IMG/VR virus record: IMGVR_UViG_3300036978_000139
Location: 1 to 37,202 of that record
Reading direction: 5' to 3' (one strand)
From: a virus
Length of the DNA: 37,202 bases
In this document: positions 1 through 7,341 of the stretch, piece after piece
Numbering within the stretch: position 1 is the stretch's first letter
Layout of the letters: each line of letters starts with the position of its first letter
Program-made: the position numbers and the translations under genes
Notes under the pieces: generated by a model
Database searches by the model: none
Told to the model about the DNA's origin: nothing
Seen by the model: the letters and a program-made list of their open reading frames with translations, nothing else

Positions 1-127
1 TCGAAGAATCTGTCGAGATCGCGGCGGTTGGAGTCAGGAAGAACCTCTTCGAGACCGTATTCGATCGCGTCGAACGAGTCGCTTGTGAAACGGCGGCTTG
101 TGCGGGGATATCCAGCACCAGCGGCGA
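1..127. repeat. Terminal direct repeat, left copy (circular-contig overlap)
   Basis: These 127 bases are identical to the last 127 bases of the window. The major capsid frame continues correctly when the two copies are superimposed, so the window is a circular sequence of about 37,075 bp. A length of exactly 127 matches a common assembler k-mer, so this is probably an assembly overlap rather than a physical phage terminus. Confidence 0.95.
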
Positions 128-314
128 TCTTGAGTGCGTCGTCGTTGAGGGCTTCGGAGTCGCCGAGGTTCAATTTCAGATATGCGCCGGAGCGAACGTC
201 TGAGGAGAACACGGGCATGACTTCTGTGCCGATGAACAAATTGTTTTTGTTGGAAAGACCTTCAAAAACGGCCTGCGCAATATCAGCGCGGATGGTTGTG
301 TATGAGAGTGCCAT
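1..314 (-). CDS. Major capsid protein, N-terminal part (gene wraps through the window ends)
   Basis: The gene begins with ATG at 314 (protein starts MALSYTTIRADIAQ) and runs off the left edge. Joined through the 127-bp overlap to the frame ending at 36439, it gives 951 nt, a 316-residue protein with no frame break. This part carries about the first 104 residues, including the stretch around VFSSDVRSGAYLKL typical of the start of HK97-fold capsid proteins. It sits 13 nt after the decoration gene and before a terminator, the usual protease-decoration-capsid order of lambda-like head modules. No Shine-Dalgarno sequence precedes the start (leader TAATCACCCAAT). The capsid call rests mainly on gene order and fold-like features, and it is strong because protease, decoration and portal genes are all adjacent. 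Confidence 0.85.
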   Translation of the reverse strand, partial: MALSYTTIRADIAQAVFEGLSNKNNLFIGTEVMPVFSSDVRSGAYLKLNLGDSEALNDDALKIAAGAGYPRTSRRFTSDSFDAIEYGLEEVLPDSNRRDLDRFF

Positions 315-327
315 ATTGGGTGATTAG

Positions 328-690
328 TTATTGGTTGAATTTAGGAACGTATTCGACGATGTCACCGGCTACGCCGCTGTTGATCGCGATGCCGAGAGTC
401 GCGGCGCTGGCTGCGAGCGTTCCGACGATGGTTCCGTTCGTCACAGCGAAAACCGAGCTGCCTGCGGTAACGATACCGGCGGCGGCTACGATGCCGAACT
501 GCGATGGGAAAAACATTTTAACAGCGCCTTGATCAGCGGCTGCGGTGTCGTCTTGGACAACCCCGATTGCTGCGGCTCCGGTTGATGCGGCTTGCGCCGC
601 GTTGTCGCCTGACACGCTCACGAGAGTGTTGGCGCTGATAGCGGAAGCGAAGTTAAAACTCCGGATTCCTAGGTCGTTTTGTGTTGCCAT
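328..690 (-). CDS. Capsid decoration (cement) protein, DUF2190/gpD-like
   Basis: This 120-residue, Ala/Gly/Val-rich beta protein has no charged helices. Its C-terminal half alternates short beta strands and glycines (FGIVAAAGIVTAGSSVFAV, then IAINSGVAGDIVEYVP), the pattern of DUF2190-type capsid cement proteins that bind the outside of the capsid at symmetry axes. It lies directly between protease-scaffold and major capsid genes, which is where lambda gpD-like proteins are encoded. The start at 690 follows a leader without a Shine-Dalgarno motif. The role is assigned from position plus strand pattern; a trimer or fold cannot be proved from sequence alone. Confidence 0.75.
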   Translation of the reverse strand: MATQNDLGIRSFNFASAISANTLVSVSGDNAAQAASTGAAAIGVVQDDTAAADQGAVKMFFPSQFGIVAAAGIVTAGSSVFAVTNGTIVGTLAASAATLGIAINSGVAGDIVEYVPKFNQ

Positions 691-703
691 AAATTAGGTG
701 GGA

Positions 704-1561
704 TTAAAAGTTGAGTTGGTTGTTGTCGCGGGCTTCGATGTAGGCTTCGCGGTGGTTGCGCATTGCGAAGCGGATAGCTTCGGTGCGGCTGCCGAGTTCC
801 TCGGTCTTCTGGGTGATGATCGCTTTCAAGTCGAATTTCTCTTCGGCTTTCTCTTCAGCAACGACAGACGCCTTTACTGGAGCGGCTCCGAAGTTCGAGA
901 TGATCGTGTCAAGTTTGGCTTCGAGTTTGGAAATTGCGCTGAGTTCAGCGGCCATCTCTTCCTTCATAGGCTCTGCGGCTGGCTCTTCGGCTGGCATTTC
1001 CATTTTGTTCTTGTAGTCGCCGAAGGCGGTTTCAAGAGCGGCGAGACGAGAAACGATGTCGGCGATGCTGACCTCGTCCTCCTTTGGTTCGATTTCGATT
1101 GTTGCGTCTTCCATTTGTTGGAAAAATTTGTCAACTTGCTTTGCTGTAAAACTGAAAAGACCTGTCGCATTTGCGGCAGGAGTTTGCACGAGATCGGCGC
1201 TGTAGAGTTCGGTGCAACTTGCGAAGTCCATTCCATCCACTTCGCGGATCGGCCCGCTGAATGCGATGCTGATACCGAATGTGTCGGGGAGTTTGCTTGA
1301 AATCTCCAAGACGTAATCACGCATTGGCGATGTTTGAAGCAGGTTGAGATCGCCGAGAAGTTGCGATCCGACGATGCGGAAATTGTTTACAAAGCCGACG
1401 ATGTCCTTGATGCCTGCGCCGTGATCGAGGTTGACCTTCACGCCGCCCTTGTATGACTCCGCGCATTCTTTGACTTCCATCAAAGTCTGCTCGTCAACGT
1501 ATAGCCCGTGGCCTTTTGCTTCTCCGATTGAAATTATTGATACGCCTTCGATGACATCCAT
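704..1561 (-). CDS. Prohead serine protease fused to scaffold domain
   Basis: The protein has 285 residues. The first 140 form a capsid-maturation protease: a His in VNLDHG (H47), a Ser in FGISIAFSG (S98) and the conserved block CTELYSADLVQTPAANATG (about 116-134), which closes the catalytic domain in many prohead proteases. Residues about 150-255 are rich in Glu, Ala and Lys and predicted coiled coil, as expected for a scaffold delta-domain that fills the procapsid and is then digested. A basic/acidic tail ends the protein. It is encoded just before decoration and capsid genes. Catalytic residue assignment is by motif resemblance. The fused protease-scaffold layout is like lambda gpC/Nu3 and P2 gpO. 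Confidence 0.82.
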   Translation of the reverse strand: MDVIEGVSIISIGEAKGHGLYVDEQTLMEVKECAESYKGGVKVNLDHGAGIKDIVGFVNNFRIVGSQLLGDLNLLQTSPMRDYVLEISSKLPDTFGISIAFSGPIREVDGMDFASCTELYSADLVQTPAANATGLFSFTAKQVDKFFQQMEDATIEIEPKEDEVSIADIVSRLAALETAFGDYKNKMEMPAEEPAAEPMKEEMAAELSAISKLEAKLDTIISNFGAAPVKASVVAEEKAEEKFDLKAIITQKTEELGSRTEAIRFAMRNHREAYIEARDNNQLNF

Positions 1562-1580
1562 GCGAAGGCGCGGATGTCAA

Positions 1581-2051
1581 TTAGTCGGAATACCTATGCA
1601 CTATGTCGTCTAGAATCTGTTGCTCAAGCGCGGACTGAACAACGGCCATGATCTGCGCCTCGTCATCTGGAGCGCATCCCACGATCTCGAATGATGTTGA
1701 TATCCGTTGCCTCACCCTCGATGAGCACAAATGCGTGCGCGTTCCTGTTGCTTCCACCATCGCAAAGCAATCAATACCGACTCCGCTGAGATTTATTCCT
1801 GTTTGGCATCCTTCGATTTTAAATGACGAGGAAACTTCTACACTTGGAGCATGGCAAGTGATTCGGGTTTTGTTCCCACGAACATTAACAATGGTGTCCT
1901 TGCGTAATCTCTCCCCTCCACCGCCTCCAGTCAGATCGGTTGGCGAGATTGGAGGCGCGATCTGCGCCACCAATAGCCCCTGCACGCCGATTGATAGCGG
2001 CGTCGGGCTTGCCAGCAAGCCTTGCGTTGCAATGAGCAAGGATGCGATCAT
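1581..2051 (-). CDS. Hypothetical protein in the portal-protease interval
   Basis: This 156-residue protein is not recognised. The N-terminal 35 residues are hydrophobic with prolines (start MIASLLIATQGLLA), followed by a Gly5 run (TDLTGGGGG). The remainder contains several short beta-like segments and four to five cysteines. It ends in a helix-rich tail. It lies 3 nt after the preceding structural gene and 19 nt before the protease gene, so it is co-transcribed with head genes. A virion accessory role is an inference from position only. Confidence 0.6.
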   Translation of the reverse strand: MIASLLIATQGLLASPTPLSIGVQGLLVAQIAPPISPTDLTGGGGGERLRKDTIVNVRGNKTRITCHAPSVEVSSSFKIEGCQTGINLSGVGIDCFAMVEATGTRTHLCSSRVRQRISTSFEIVGCAPDDEAQIMAVVQSALEQQILDDIVHRYSD

Positions 2052-2054
2052 TCT

Positions 2055-2813
2055 TTAAATCCGAGTGACAACCGTATTCGTCGTTCCGTCGCCGGTGATC
2101 GCTTGCGTAATTGCGCCGGATGATCGCTGAGTTGGCGTGACGGTTAGAGCGTTTGCAATATCGAGGCCGTGTATCCCGTGTATCTCGCCGATCTCAGTCA
2201 GTTCTGGCGTAAGTTCCGTCCGCATCGCGCCTGTGAAAAGCGTGACTGCGCTTGTCGCGAAGGCCACCGACTCGATGACGGCGACTTGAAATTGATGCAC
2301 ATTTGCGGCTGCGTGGTTTTGCGCGTTTAGTAACAATTCGTTGTTTGCGTTGGTCGATCGCACGATGCGTCCTCCGTAGGTTCCGGCTGTCGTGTGGCTG
2401 GACATCAATTCGTCCCAGACTGCGCTTGCATTTGCTACCGCAGTTGGTGGCGTTGTGTATGACGCGCTGGCAAGCCTACTAGAAGTTGCAACATCAATGC
2501 GTGCGAGTTCCACGCCAAGCTCCGATCTTACGGCTATTGCAGTCCCTGATGTTGTGGCAGTTGAAAGATCATTCACAAGAATCTCAGCCAATCCGTTCCA
2601 CGCAATCGAACCGCTGGCAATAGGCGTCGTTGAATTATAGAAAGCAACTTGATATGTCCCCGCTGTGATCGCTGGCATATTGCCCGTATAGAAACGAGTT
2701 GTTCCAATCTCCGCGCAAGTTATCGATGAACCTACCGTGATTCCAGATTTAAAGAGTTGAGCCGTTACCGTTAGTCCTGTTGCCGGTTGCGCCGTGTTTA
2801 ATTCGTTTGCCAT
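2055..2813 (-). CDS. Putative virion structural protein, beta-rich
   Basis: This 252-residue protein is rich in Thr, Ser and Ala. Its N-terminal 90 residues (TGLTVTAQLFKSGITVGSS, then MPAITAGTYQVAFYNST) look like an immunoglobulin-like beta sandwich. The C-terminal half is more helical, with repeated Ala-Asn segments and a final Thr-rich strand. No enzyme motif is visible. It belongs to a run of six tightly packed genes between portal and protease that look like surface or fibre components. No known family can be named with confidence. The leader CTCTTAAAATATGG contains no Shine-Dalgarno motif. Confidence 0.65.
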   Translation of the reverse strand: MANELNTAQPATGLTVTAQLFKSGITVGSSITCAEIGTTRFYTGNMPAITAGTYQVAFYNSTTPIASGSIAWNGLAEILVNDLSTATTSGTAIAVRSELGVELARIDVATSSRLASASYTTPPTAVANASAVWDELMSSHTTAGTYGGRIVRSTNANNELLLNAQNHAAANVHQFQVAVIESVAFATSAVTLFTGAMRTELTPELTEIGEIHGIHGLDIANALTVTPTQRSSGAITQAITGDGTTNTVVTRI

Positions 2814-2816
2814 ATT

Positions 2817-3242
2817 TTAAGAGTTCAATATTGCGATTGCTTCTTGCGTTGTTTCTGTGAATCCAAATGGAGCATTTGTCCAATCGCTTCGAGGCGCTTG
2901 ATCTGCCGCATAGGCTGCAATCATTCCATCTGTCCAACCCTTAACTGCCGTTAATTTTGGCGAGGATTTACCTGCTGAAATTAGCTGTCCGCTCAAATCT
3001 AAAAGCGTCACAAGCCCGGTTGAATTGTATCCTTCCTTGTTCAACCATTCTTCTGCTGTCCACGAAGGCGGTGGAGGAATTATCCATTGACCATTATCCC
3101 AAATTGCATTTGGCGCTGGCTTAGGTGAGGCCGCAATCCACTCTTGAAGTTTTGGGTTATTTGTCTCTTCCCAAGTGTCGATCAAGGATTGTGCCAAATC
3201 ACGAAGGTCGGAAGGATTTGTTCGATTGTAATAATTAGGCAT
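2817..3242 (-). CDS. Hypothetical Trp/Pro-rich structural-region protein
   Basis: This 141-residue protein is not recognised. It has an N-terminal helical segment (DLRDLAQSLIDTWEETNN), a central Pro/Trp-rich stretch (GQWIIPPPPSWTAEEW) and a C-terminal part rich in Ala and Trp. It overlaps the end of the LamG gene by 8 nt and is followed 4 nt later by the next gene, which implies translation as part of the same operon. It may be an accessory partner or attachment piece for the neighbouring surface proteins. That is inference from order. Confidence 0.6.
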   Translation of the reverse strand: MPNYYNRTNPSDLRDLAQSLIDTWEETNNPKLQEWIAASPKPAPNAIWDNGQWIIPPPPSWTAEEWLNKEGYNSTGLVTLLDLSGQLISAGKSSPKLTAVKGWTDGMIAAYAADQAPRSDWTNAPFGFTETTQEAIAILNS

Positions 3243-3858
3243 AGACTCTCGTATGGTTCGCTACGGTGGCGCCGTTGTTGTTGGTGATGACGTGTCCGCC
3301 TTTTTGGTCGATCAGGTTGCGAACGAGCGGAGCGTAGAATACAAGCGACTGCGGGCGGATTTTGTCGCAGGTCATGCCTTTGGCGAGGGAGGCGATTTCA
3401 GCGGCGGTGAGGGCGGCGTTCCAGATGCCGACTTCGGCAATGAGGCCGTACATAAATTGAATTGCGGTTGCCGTCCCAGCGTAAAATGCCCCAATATTTG
3501 TAAATGTCGGAGTAATTGCCGCAACAGTTGTTGTGTTTACTGGTCCAGCAACGCCATTTGTGTATGCAGTTCTGCTTGACCCGCTCACAAACACGCCAGC
3601 GTAATGATTCCAAATATTCGCAGATACTATGCCGCCGTTTGCAACTGCGTTAACATTGCCCTGATCTGCGATACGGAATTGCGTGCCGTTTAGATTTAGA
3701 CGTAAAACTGACACCGCCGTTTTAGACGATACGCTAACAAGGTCTTTTGCGAACGCTACATTGTCCAAATAAGCCCATACCGCCATGGTGCAGGGACGAT
3801 TTACAACGGCTGACCCCACTTCTAAAAACTGATTAGTCCCGTTGAAATTGTAAGCCAT
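3235..3858 (-). CDS. LamG/concanavalin-like carbohydrate-binding virion protein
   Basis: The protein has 207 residues. Residues 1-165 show the laminin-G-like jelly-roll pattern: opening YNFNGTNQFLEVGS, TMAVWAYLD, a long strand series, WNHYAGVFVSGSSRTAYTNG, and the closing IAEVGIWNAALTAAEIASLA. This signature is common in bacterial and phage LamG_3 proteins that bind sugars or decorate virions. A C-terminal tail of about 45 residues follows. The gene abuts its upstream neighbour (stop and start share base 3858). Its position between portal and protease is unusual for a surface lectin. It may decorate the capsid or a collar, helping the particle stick to host polysaccharide (inference). Confidence 0.78.
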   Translation of the reverse strand: MAYNFNGTNQFLEVGSAVVNRPCTMAVWAYLDNVAFAKDLVSVSSKTAVSVLRLNLNGTQFRIADQGNVNAVANGGIVSANIWNHYAGVFVSGSSRTAYTNGVAGPVNTTTVAAITPTFTNIGAFYAGTATAIQFMYGLIAEVGIWNAALTAAEIASLAKGMTCDKIRPQSLVFYAPLVRNLIDQKGGHVITNNNGATVANHTRVYA

Positions 3859-4361
3859 TACGCCGCGCTCCTTATTTCAACGGCGATCAACTCAGCGTCA
3901 CCTGTCATAGTGTCTGATGCGCTTGTTGCGTTGCGCGTGACTTTCAAACGGAATGCATCGCCGGTGGTAACGGAATCGATTGTTGTAAGCGTAATCTCTG
4001 TATAATTTGGGATGCCGCTTGTCCCGCTTGTTGATTCCGTTGCGCTTGCTGCCGTGTCGAATGAGTCGGCGTCCATGTCGGTAGTCATCCGCTCCAATGC
4101 GACTTGCCAAACACAATTTCCTGTCGTGGCAGTTGTCGCGGCCCAGATCAAGCGTATCTTAAGGCCGCTTGAAAGTATCGCGAACTGAGGAATTACATCT
4201 AGAAAAACAGAGTTCTCGATTGTCGTATCGTCGAAATCTAAAACGGCGATGGAGTTTCGCGTGTCGAGCGTTGCAAATGCTGTAGCAGGCGGTTGGTTTT
4301 CGCGTGGCGTAAACGTGCAAAAAGTGCCGACGCCATTTTGCAGAATGTTTGACGCGATCAT
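3858..4361 (-). CDS. Putative virion beta-sandwich protein
   Basis: The 167-residue protein has alternating hydrophobic strands throughout. It includes a segment near residues 28-45 (AFATLDTRNSIAVLDFDD) and a later IRLIWAATTATTGNCVWQVAL stretch that resemble jelly-roll proteins found beside fibre genes in many environmental phages. It ends ELIAVEIRSAA. It overlaps the preceding gene by 4 nt (ATGA). No catalytic residues are evident. It is probably part of the same surface assembly as the LamG protein; the exact family is not identified. Confidence 0.65.
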   Translation of the reverse strand: MIASNILQNGVGTFCTFTPRENQPPATAFATLDTRNSIAVLDFDDTTIENSVFLDVIPQFAILSSGLKIRLIWAATTATTGNCVWQVALERMTTDMDADSFDTAASATESTSGTSGIPNYTEITLTTIDSVTTGDAFRLKVTRNATSASDTMTGDAELIAVEIRSAA

Positions 4362-4771
4362 GCGAGCAATATCAACGCGTTTGTTTCGGTTGGTTTTGGA
4401 AACTTGAGTTCAAACGTGCCGTCAAATACGCCGCGCTCGCCTCCAAATGCGAGCACGCACATTACGGCATTATCTTTTGACGCATTGTAAACAACAGCTC
4501 CGGCAGCCTGGAATGATGCGCGACTCAGTTTAATATCATCGAACGATACCCAAGCCGACTTCCCTGCAACGCCAGTCTTGAATCCCGATAGTTTTATTCC
4601 ACCGGATTCATACCCGTTGCCGCTGATCTCGCCGTTCGGCGTGTATTTCTGAAGCTCCGGCCCGATCTTCGCATCCGTTCTGTATAGCGCGATTTTGTAT
4701 TGATCGTTCGGTTGGTGCAGCCCTATCAAAAAGGCTTGCTTGGCTGAGAGTGCGATTCCTTGTGTTATCAT
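4358..4771 (-). CDS. Conserved phage structural protein downstream of portal
   Basis: The protein has 137 residues. Its layout is seen in many phage virion proteins: an N-terminal segment (FLIGLHQPNDQYKIALYRTD), a Gly-rich middle (GEISGNGYESGGIKLSG), a strand with WVSFDDIKLS, and AAGAVVYNASKDNAVMCVL near the end. I recall this architecture from fibre and neck regions of environmental phages, but no experimentally assigned function is known to me. It overlaps the end of the portal gene by 4 nt (ATGA) and is translationally coupled to it. Confidence 0.68.
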   Translation of the reverse strand: MITQGIALSAKQAFLIGLHQPNDQYKIALYRTDAKIGPELQKYTPNGEISGNGYESGGIKLSGFKTGVAGKSAWVSFDDIKLSRASFQAAGAVVYNASKDNAVMCVLAFGGERGVFDGTFELKFPKPTETNALILLA

Positions 4772-6957
4772 TTGGCTTGTGCTTGGCAGACGGCTGCGCG
4801 TTGTGCGGTTTCTGGGTATTCTGAAATCATTAGATCATCTCCCATACAGCGGGAAACAAAGTCAGGTTGCGACTCGCCGATAGATGGGGTTGGCATAACC
4901 ATTTCGGAAATCAAATTAACGCCGTTGAATCTGCCGTGTTGATCCCGCGAAAACTTCATTTCTTTTTGCTTTGATGCAGCTTCCTTTGCGGCCATTGATT
5001 TAGTTTTCGCTGCGGCCCATACTTGCCCAGCGTCTCCGCCCCACAATGCCCATGCGATGCGTCCGGCGGATGGGAAGCCGTCTTCATCTTGTTGAAAACC
5101 CTGCCCCTTTTTATCAACTTCATGACGTGAAAAGTAGGAGTGCATCCGCTTCACCGTATCGTCCGACAAGTTCTTGCCGTTGCTAATGTCGCGAGCGCGT
5201 GCAACGCCTACGGCTGTGCCGCCTCGGTTGTGCTCTTCGCGCCATTTCAAGCCCTTTAGTGCCTCTTCTACCATTCCTTTGCTTGGCTTGTTCTCGTCTG
5301 CGAGTTCGGAAAGTTGCTCTGTAGCTTGAACCTCACTTTGCGGAACTTGAGATTGAACTAATTCGGCGGCGCTCACTTCATCCATTCCGAAGACAACGCG
5401 AAGAATTACGGATACTTGCTCGGCGGACAATCCGCCCGAAGCGAGTTGAGTAAGAATCGTTGAAACTGCAAAGGTTCCGTTTGCTCCAATGCTTTCAATT
5501 AGCGGAACAGGCTTTTGCTCTGAATCGTTCGCGCTGGCCGGAACAGAATCGGAAATGCGGTTTGGCTGGATGTCGAACTCTTGACCAAGCTCCTTGATCA
5601 TGTTCGCTTCTTTGGCCCGTGCGCGAAGTGCCTCTTCGTAGTCTTCGCCCATGTCGGAATAAATCTGTCCGGCTGTCTTCAAGCCAGCTTTCCACAATGC
5701 GATGTCGGCAGATGCTTCCCGTCCGTAGTCAATGCTAACCTTGGCGGGCCAGCACCAACGGCCATCGAGAAGAAACTCGGAATCTGGAATGAGTCCGCGT
5801 GCGGCGGCGTCGAGAAGGATAATATTTTTTATCCTGTCGAGGAATTTGCCTTCCAACAACCCACGCCACCGCAGGAACGTGCGCTCTGCCATTGCCGCTT
5901 CCATGCGTGCCATAGGCCCGCTCTTGTCGGCATCGAATGCGAAGCCGTAGGGAAGCCCGACAGCCATGCAAATATGGGCTTGAATGAGTCGGATAAATTC
6001 TCCGAATGCGCCCGTCGGACGATCCGACTTGAACATCTCCATTTTCTCGCCAGCTGTCAGATAGTTGACCGTGCCAGGGTCGAGCGACTGCAAGCGTGCG
6101 ACCTGTCCTTGATCGTTTGAGTTGCCCCGTGCGAAGTAGTCGCCAGCGTCAGCTGCGCCACTCTCGGTGGTAATGATGCCGCTTTGATACGAAGCGTATT
6201 TGATCGCCTGCACTTCGGCTTTAATCGCTTCTTGCAGATCGCGGGTTGCGTTTAACGCAGTAGCGAAAGCACTCCGCCCACGGTATTCATCAAGTCTTGC
6301 TGCATCGAAAAGGTGGATAAACTCTTTTGCAACAATATCAACAGGAGAAACATACTGGTTATTGATAGTACGCGTAAAAATAGTGTATGAAACGGGTCTT
6401 CCATAGTCGTCTACGTTGATGCCGCCAATGTATTTGTCAGTATCTGTGCGGTCGTAAGGCGACCCGATGCGGTCAGCTTCGACGCTTTGCAGCTTTAGGT
6501 CTTCGCCGTCTCTAACAATTATGAATCCGCAGTCGCCATCTCGCAGCATTGCCGTCACGGAAAGCTGCAAAAGCGTTGTGAAATTGTGGCGACCTAAAAA
6601 GTCGCACTCGTTCGTCCACTTCTGCCAATACTTTTCGATCTTCGTATCAACATCGTGATCTCCGGTTCGGGCTTGGTATGCGATGCGCCCGGAAACGTAG
6701 GTTGCAAATTTGAGAAGGAGCGAACGGACGGGAGGAAAGTTGTCGGCGAGATCGCGAGCGGCTCGGATGAGCGAAAGTCTTTCGCGAGTTCCCGCGGTAT
6801 CTTCGCCGCCGGACACTCCGCGACTGATCCCGCGCTTCTCGCTCGTCAATGCTGAATCGAAACGTCCGAAGTTGCGGAGTTTCGCCTGGTTGACCATGCG
6901 GTCGAGAGCGGCCTTAGGCGCAACAAGAGAAAGGGCTTTTGTGATTAGGTCTTGCAT
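4768..6957 (-). CDS. Portal protein (lambda gpB family) with long C-terminal extension
   Basis: The protein has 729 residues. Residues about 1-500 match lambda-type portal proteins: an N-terminal arm rich in Arg, FPPVRSLLLKFATYVSGRIAY, a central region with LRDGDCGFIIV and a stem region with IRLIQAHICMAVGLPYGFAF. The portal forms the dodecameric DNA channel at the capsid vertex. Residues about 575-660 add a separate domain (GGTAVGVARARDISNG, MHSYFSRHEVDKKG, AGRIAWALWGGDAGQVW). A terminal motif with FVSRCMGDDLMISEYPETAQ and RAAVC follows. Both modules occur appended to phage head proteins, with unknown roles. It begins 1 nt into the gpW-like gene's stop (TAATG). Confidence 0.88.
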   Translation of the reverse strand: MQDLITKALSLVAPKAALDRMVNQAKLRNFGRFDSALTSEKRGISRGVSGGEDTAGTRERLSLIRAARDLADNFPPVRSLLLKFATYVSGRIAYQARTGDHDVDTKIEKYWQKWTNECDFLGRHNFTTLLQLSVTAMLRDGDCGFIIVRDGEDLKLQSVEADRIGSPYDRTDTDKYIGGINVDDYGRPVSYTIFTRTINNQYVSPVDIVAKEFIHLFDAARLDEYRGRSAFATALNATRDLQEAIKAEVQAIKYASYQSGIITTESGAADAGDYFARGNSNDQGQVARLQSLDPGTVNYLTAGEKMEMFKSDRPTGAFGEFIRLIQAHICMAVGLPYGFAFDADKSGPMARMEAAMAERTFLRWRGLLEGKFLDRIKNIILLDAAARGLIPDSEFLLDGRWCWPAKVSIDYGREASADIALWKAGLKTAGQIYSDMGEDYEEALRARAKEANMIKELGQEFDIQPNRISDSVPASANDSEQKPVPLIESIGANGTFAVSTILTQLASGGLSAEQVSVILRVVFGMDEVSAAELVQSQVPQSEVQATEQLSELADENKPSKGMVEEALKGLKWREEHNRGGTAVGVARARDISNGKNLSDDTVKRMHSYFSRHEVDKKGQGFQQDEDGFPSAGRIAWALWGGDAGQVWAAAKTKSMAAKEAASKQKEMKFSRDQHGRFNGVNLISEMVMPTPSIGESQPDFVSRCMGDDLMISEYPETAQRAAVCQAQAK

Positions 6958-7205
6958 TATGGGCGCTGGGTTGGGAACGTCGGCGTGAACCTTCTTACAC
7001 GAGTTCCGCTGGCGTTGTCAAGTGCCGCTTGCAATTCCTTGATAGTCTGTGCCACCTCGGCAAGATTAGCGCGAGTAAACGAGCGCCCCGCGATGCTATA
7101 CGACGCGCCTGCAACGGCTATTGCCTTCAAGCAAGCCGTAAAATCGCCCTGCAATTCTTGCAGAGTTGCAAGCGGCAGGCCAAAAAATGATTTGTTCATC
7201 GCCAT
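6957..7205 (-). CDS. Head-tail connector, gpW-like
   Basis: This 82-residue protein lies between large terminase and portal, the position of lambda gpW. It opens with the pattern LATLQELQGDFTACLKA and then a small beta turn, ASYSIAGRSFTRANLAE, which is typical of gpW-family proteins that plug the portal and join head to tail. It ends with an Arg/Pro-rich tail. This is one of few genes with a strong ribosome-binding site (AAGGAG, 7-8 nt before the ATG at 7205). Length and gene order both fit the family. Confidence 0.78.
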   Translation of the reverse strand: MAMNKSFFGLPLATLQELQGDFTACLKAIAVAGASYSIAGRSFTRANLAEVAQTIKELQAALDNASGTRVRRFTPTFPTQRP

Positions 7206-7341
7206 TTAAATGCTCCTTGTGTCAAAAATAAACCCTAGCCCGAAGCGTCCTTCGGATTCATCTGTCGATTCAGAATGTCTGTTGCGCATGGCAAGCCAGC
7301 CAGATGGCGTGACGGGTCACGCATTGGTAGATATGTCAAAA
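7206..7341. other. Intergenic gap with small hairpin
   Basis: This 136-bp gap separates large terminase from gpW. It holds a 6-bp hairpin (CCGAAG/CTTCGG at 7240-7255 with loop CGTC), 7 nt before a T-rich stretch on the minus strand, and then the AAGGAG ribosome-binding site of the gpW gene. The hairpin may weakly terminate or stabilise the transcript. A 29-codon frame inside it has no support as a gene. Confidence 0.4.

Noticed and set aside
1-127. A physical direct terminal repeat like that of T7-type phages
   Set aside because: The repeat is exactly 127 bp and lies within the capsid gene. That fits an assembler overlap, and the GpA-type terminase suggests cos ends rather than terminal repeats.
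5581-6120. Plus-strand open frame of 179 codons opposite the portal gene
   Set aside because: It lies wholly inside the portal gene on the other strand. Like all other long plus-strand frames here, it has no supporting motif, promoter or operon context.
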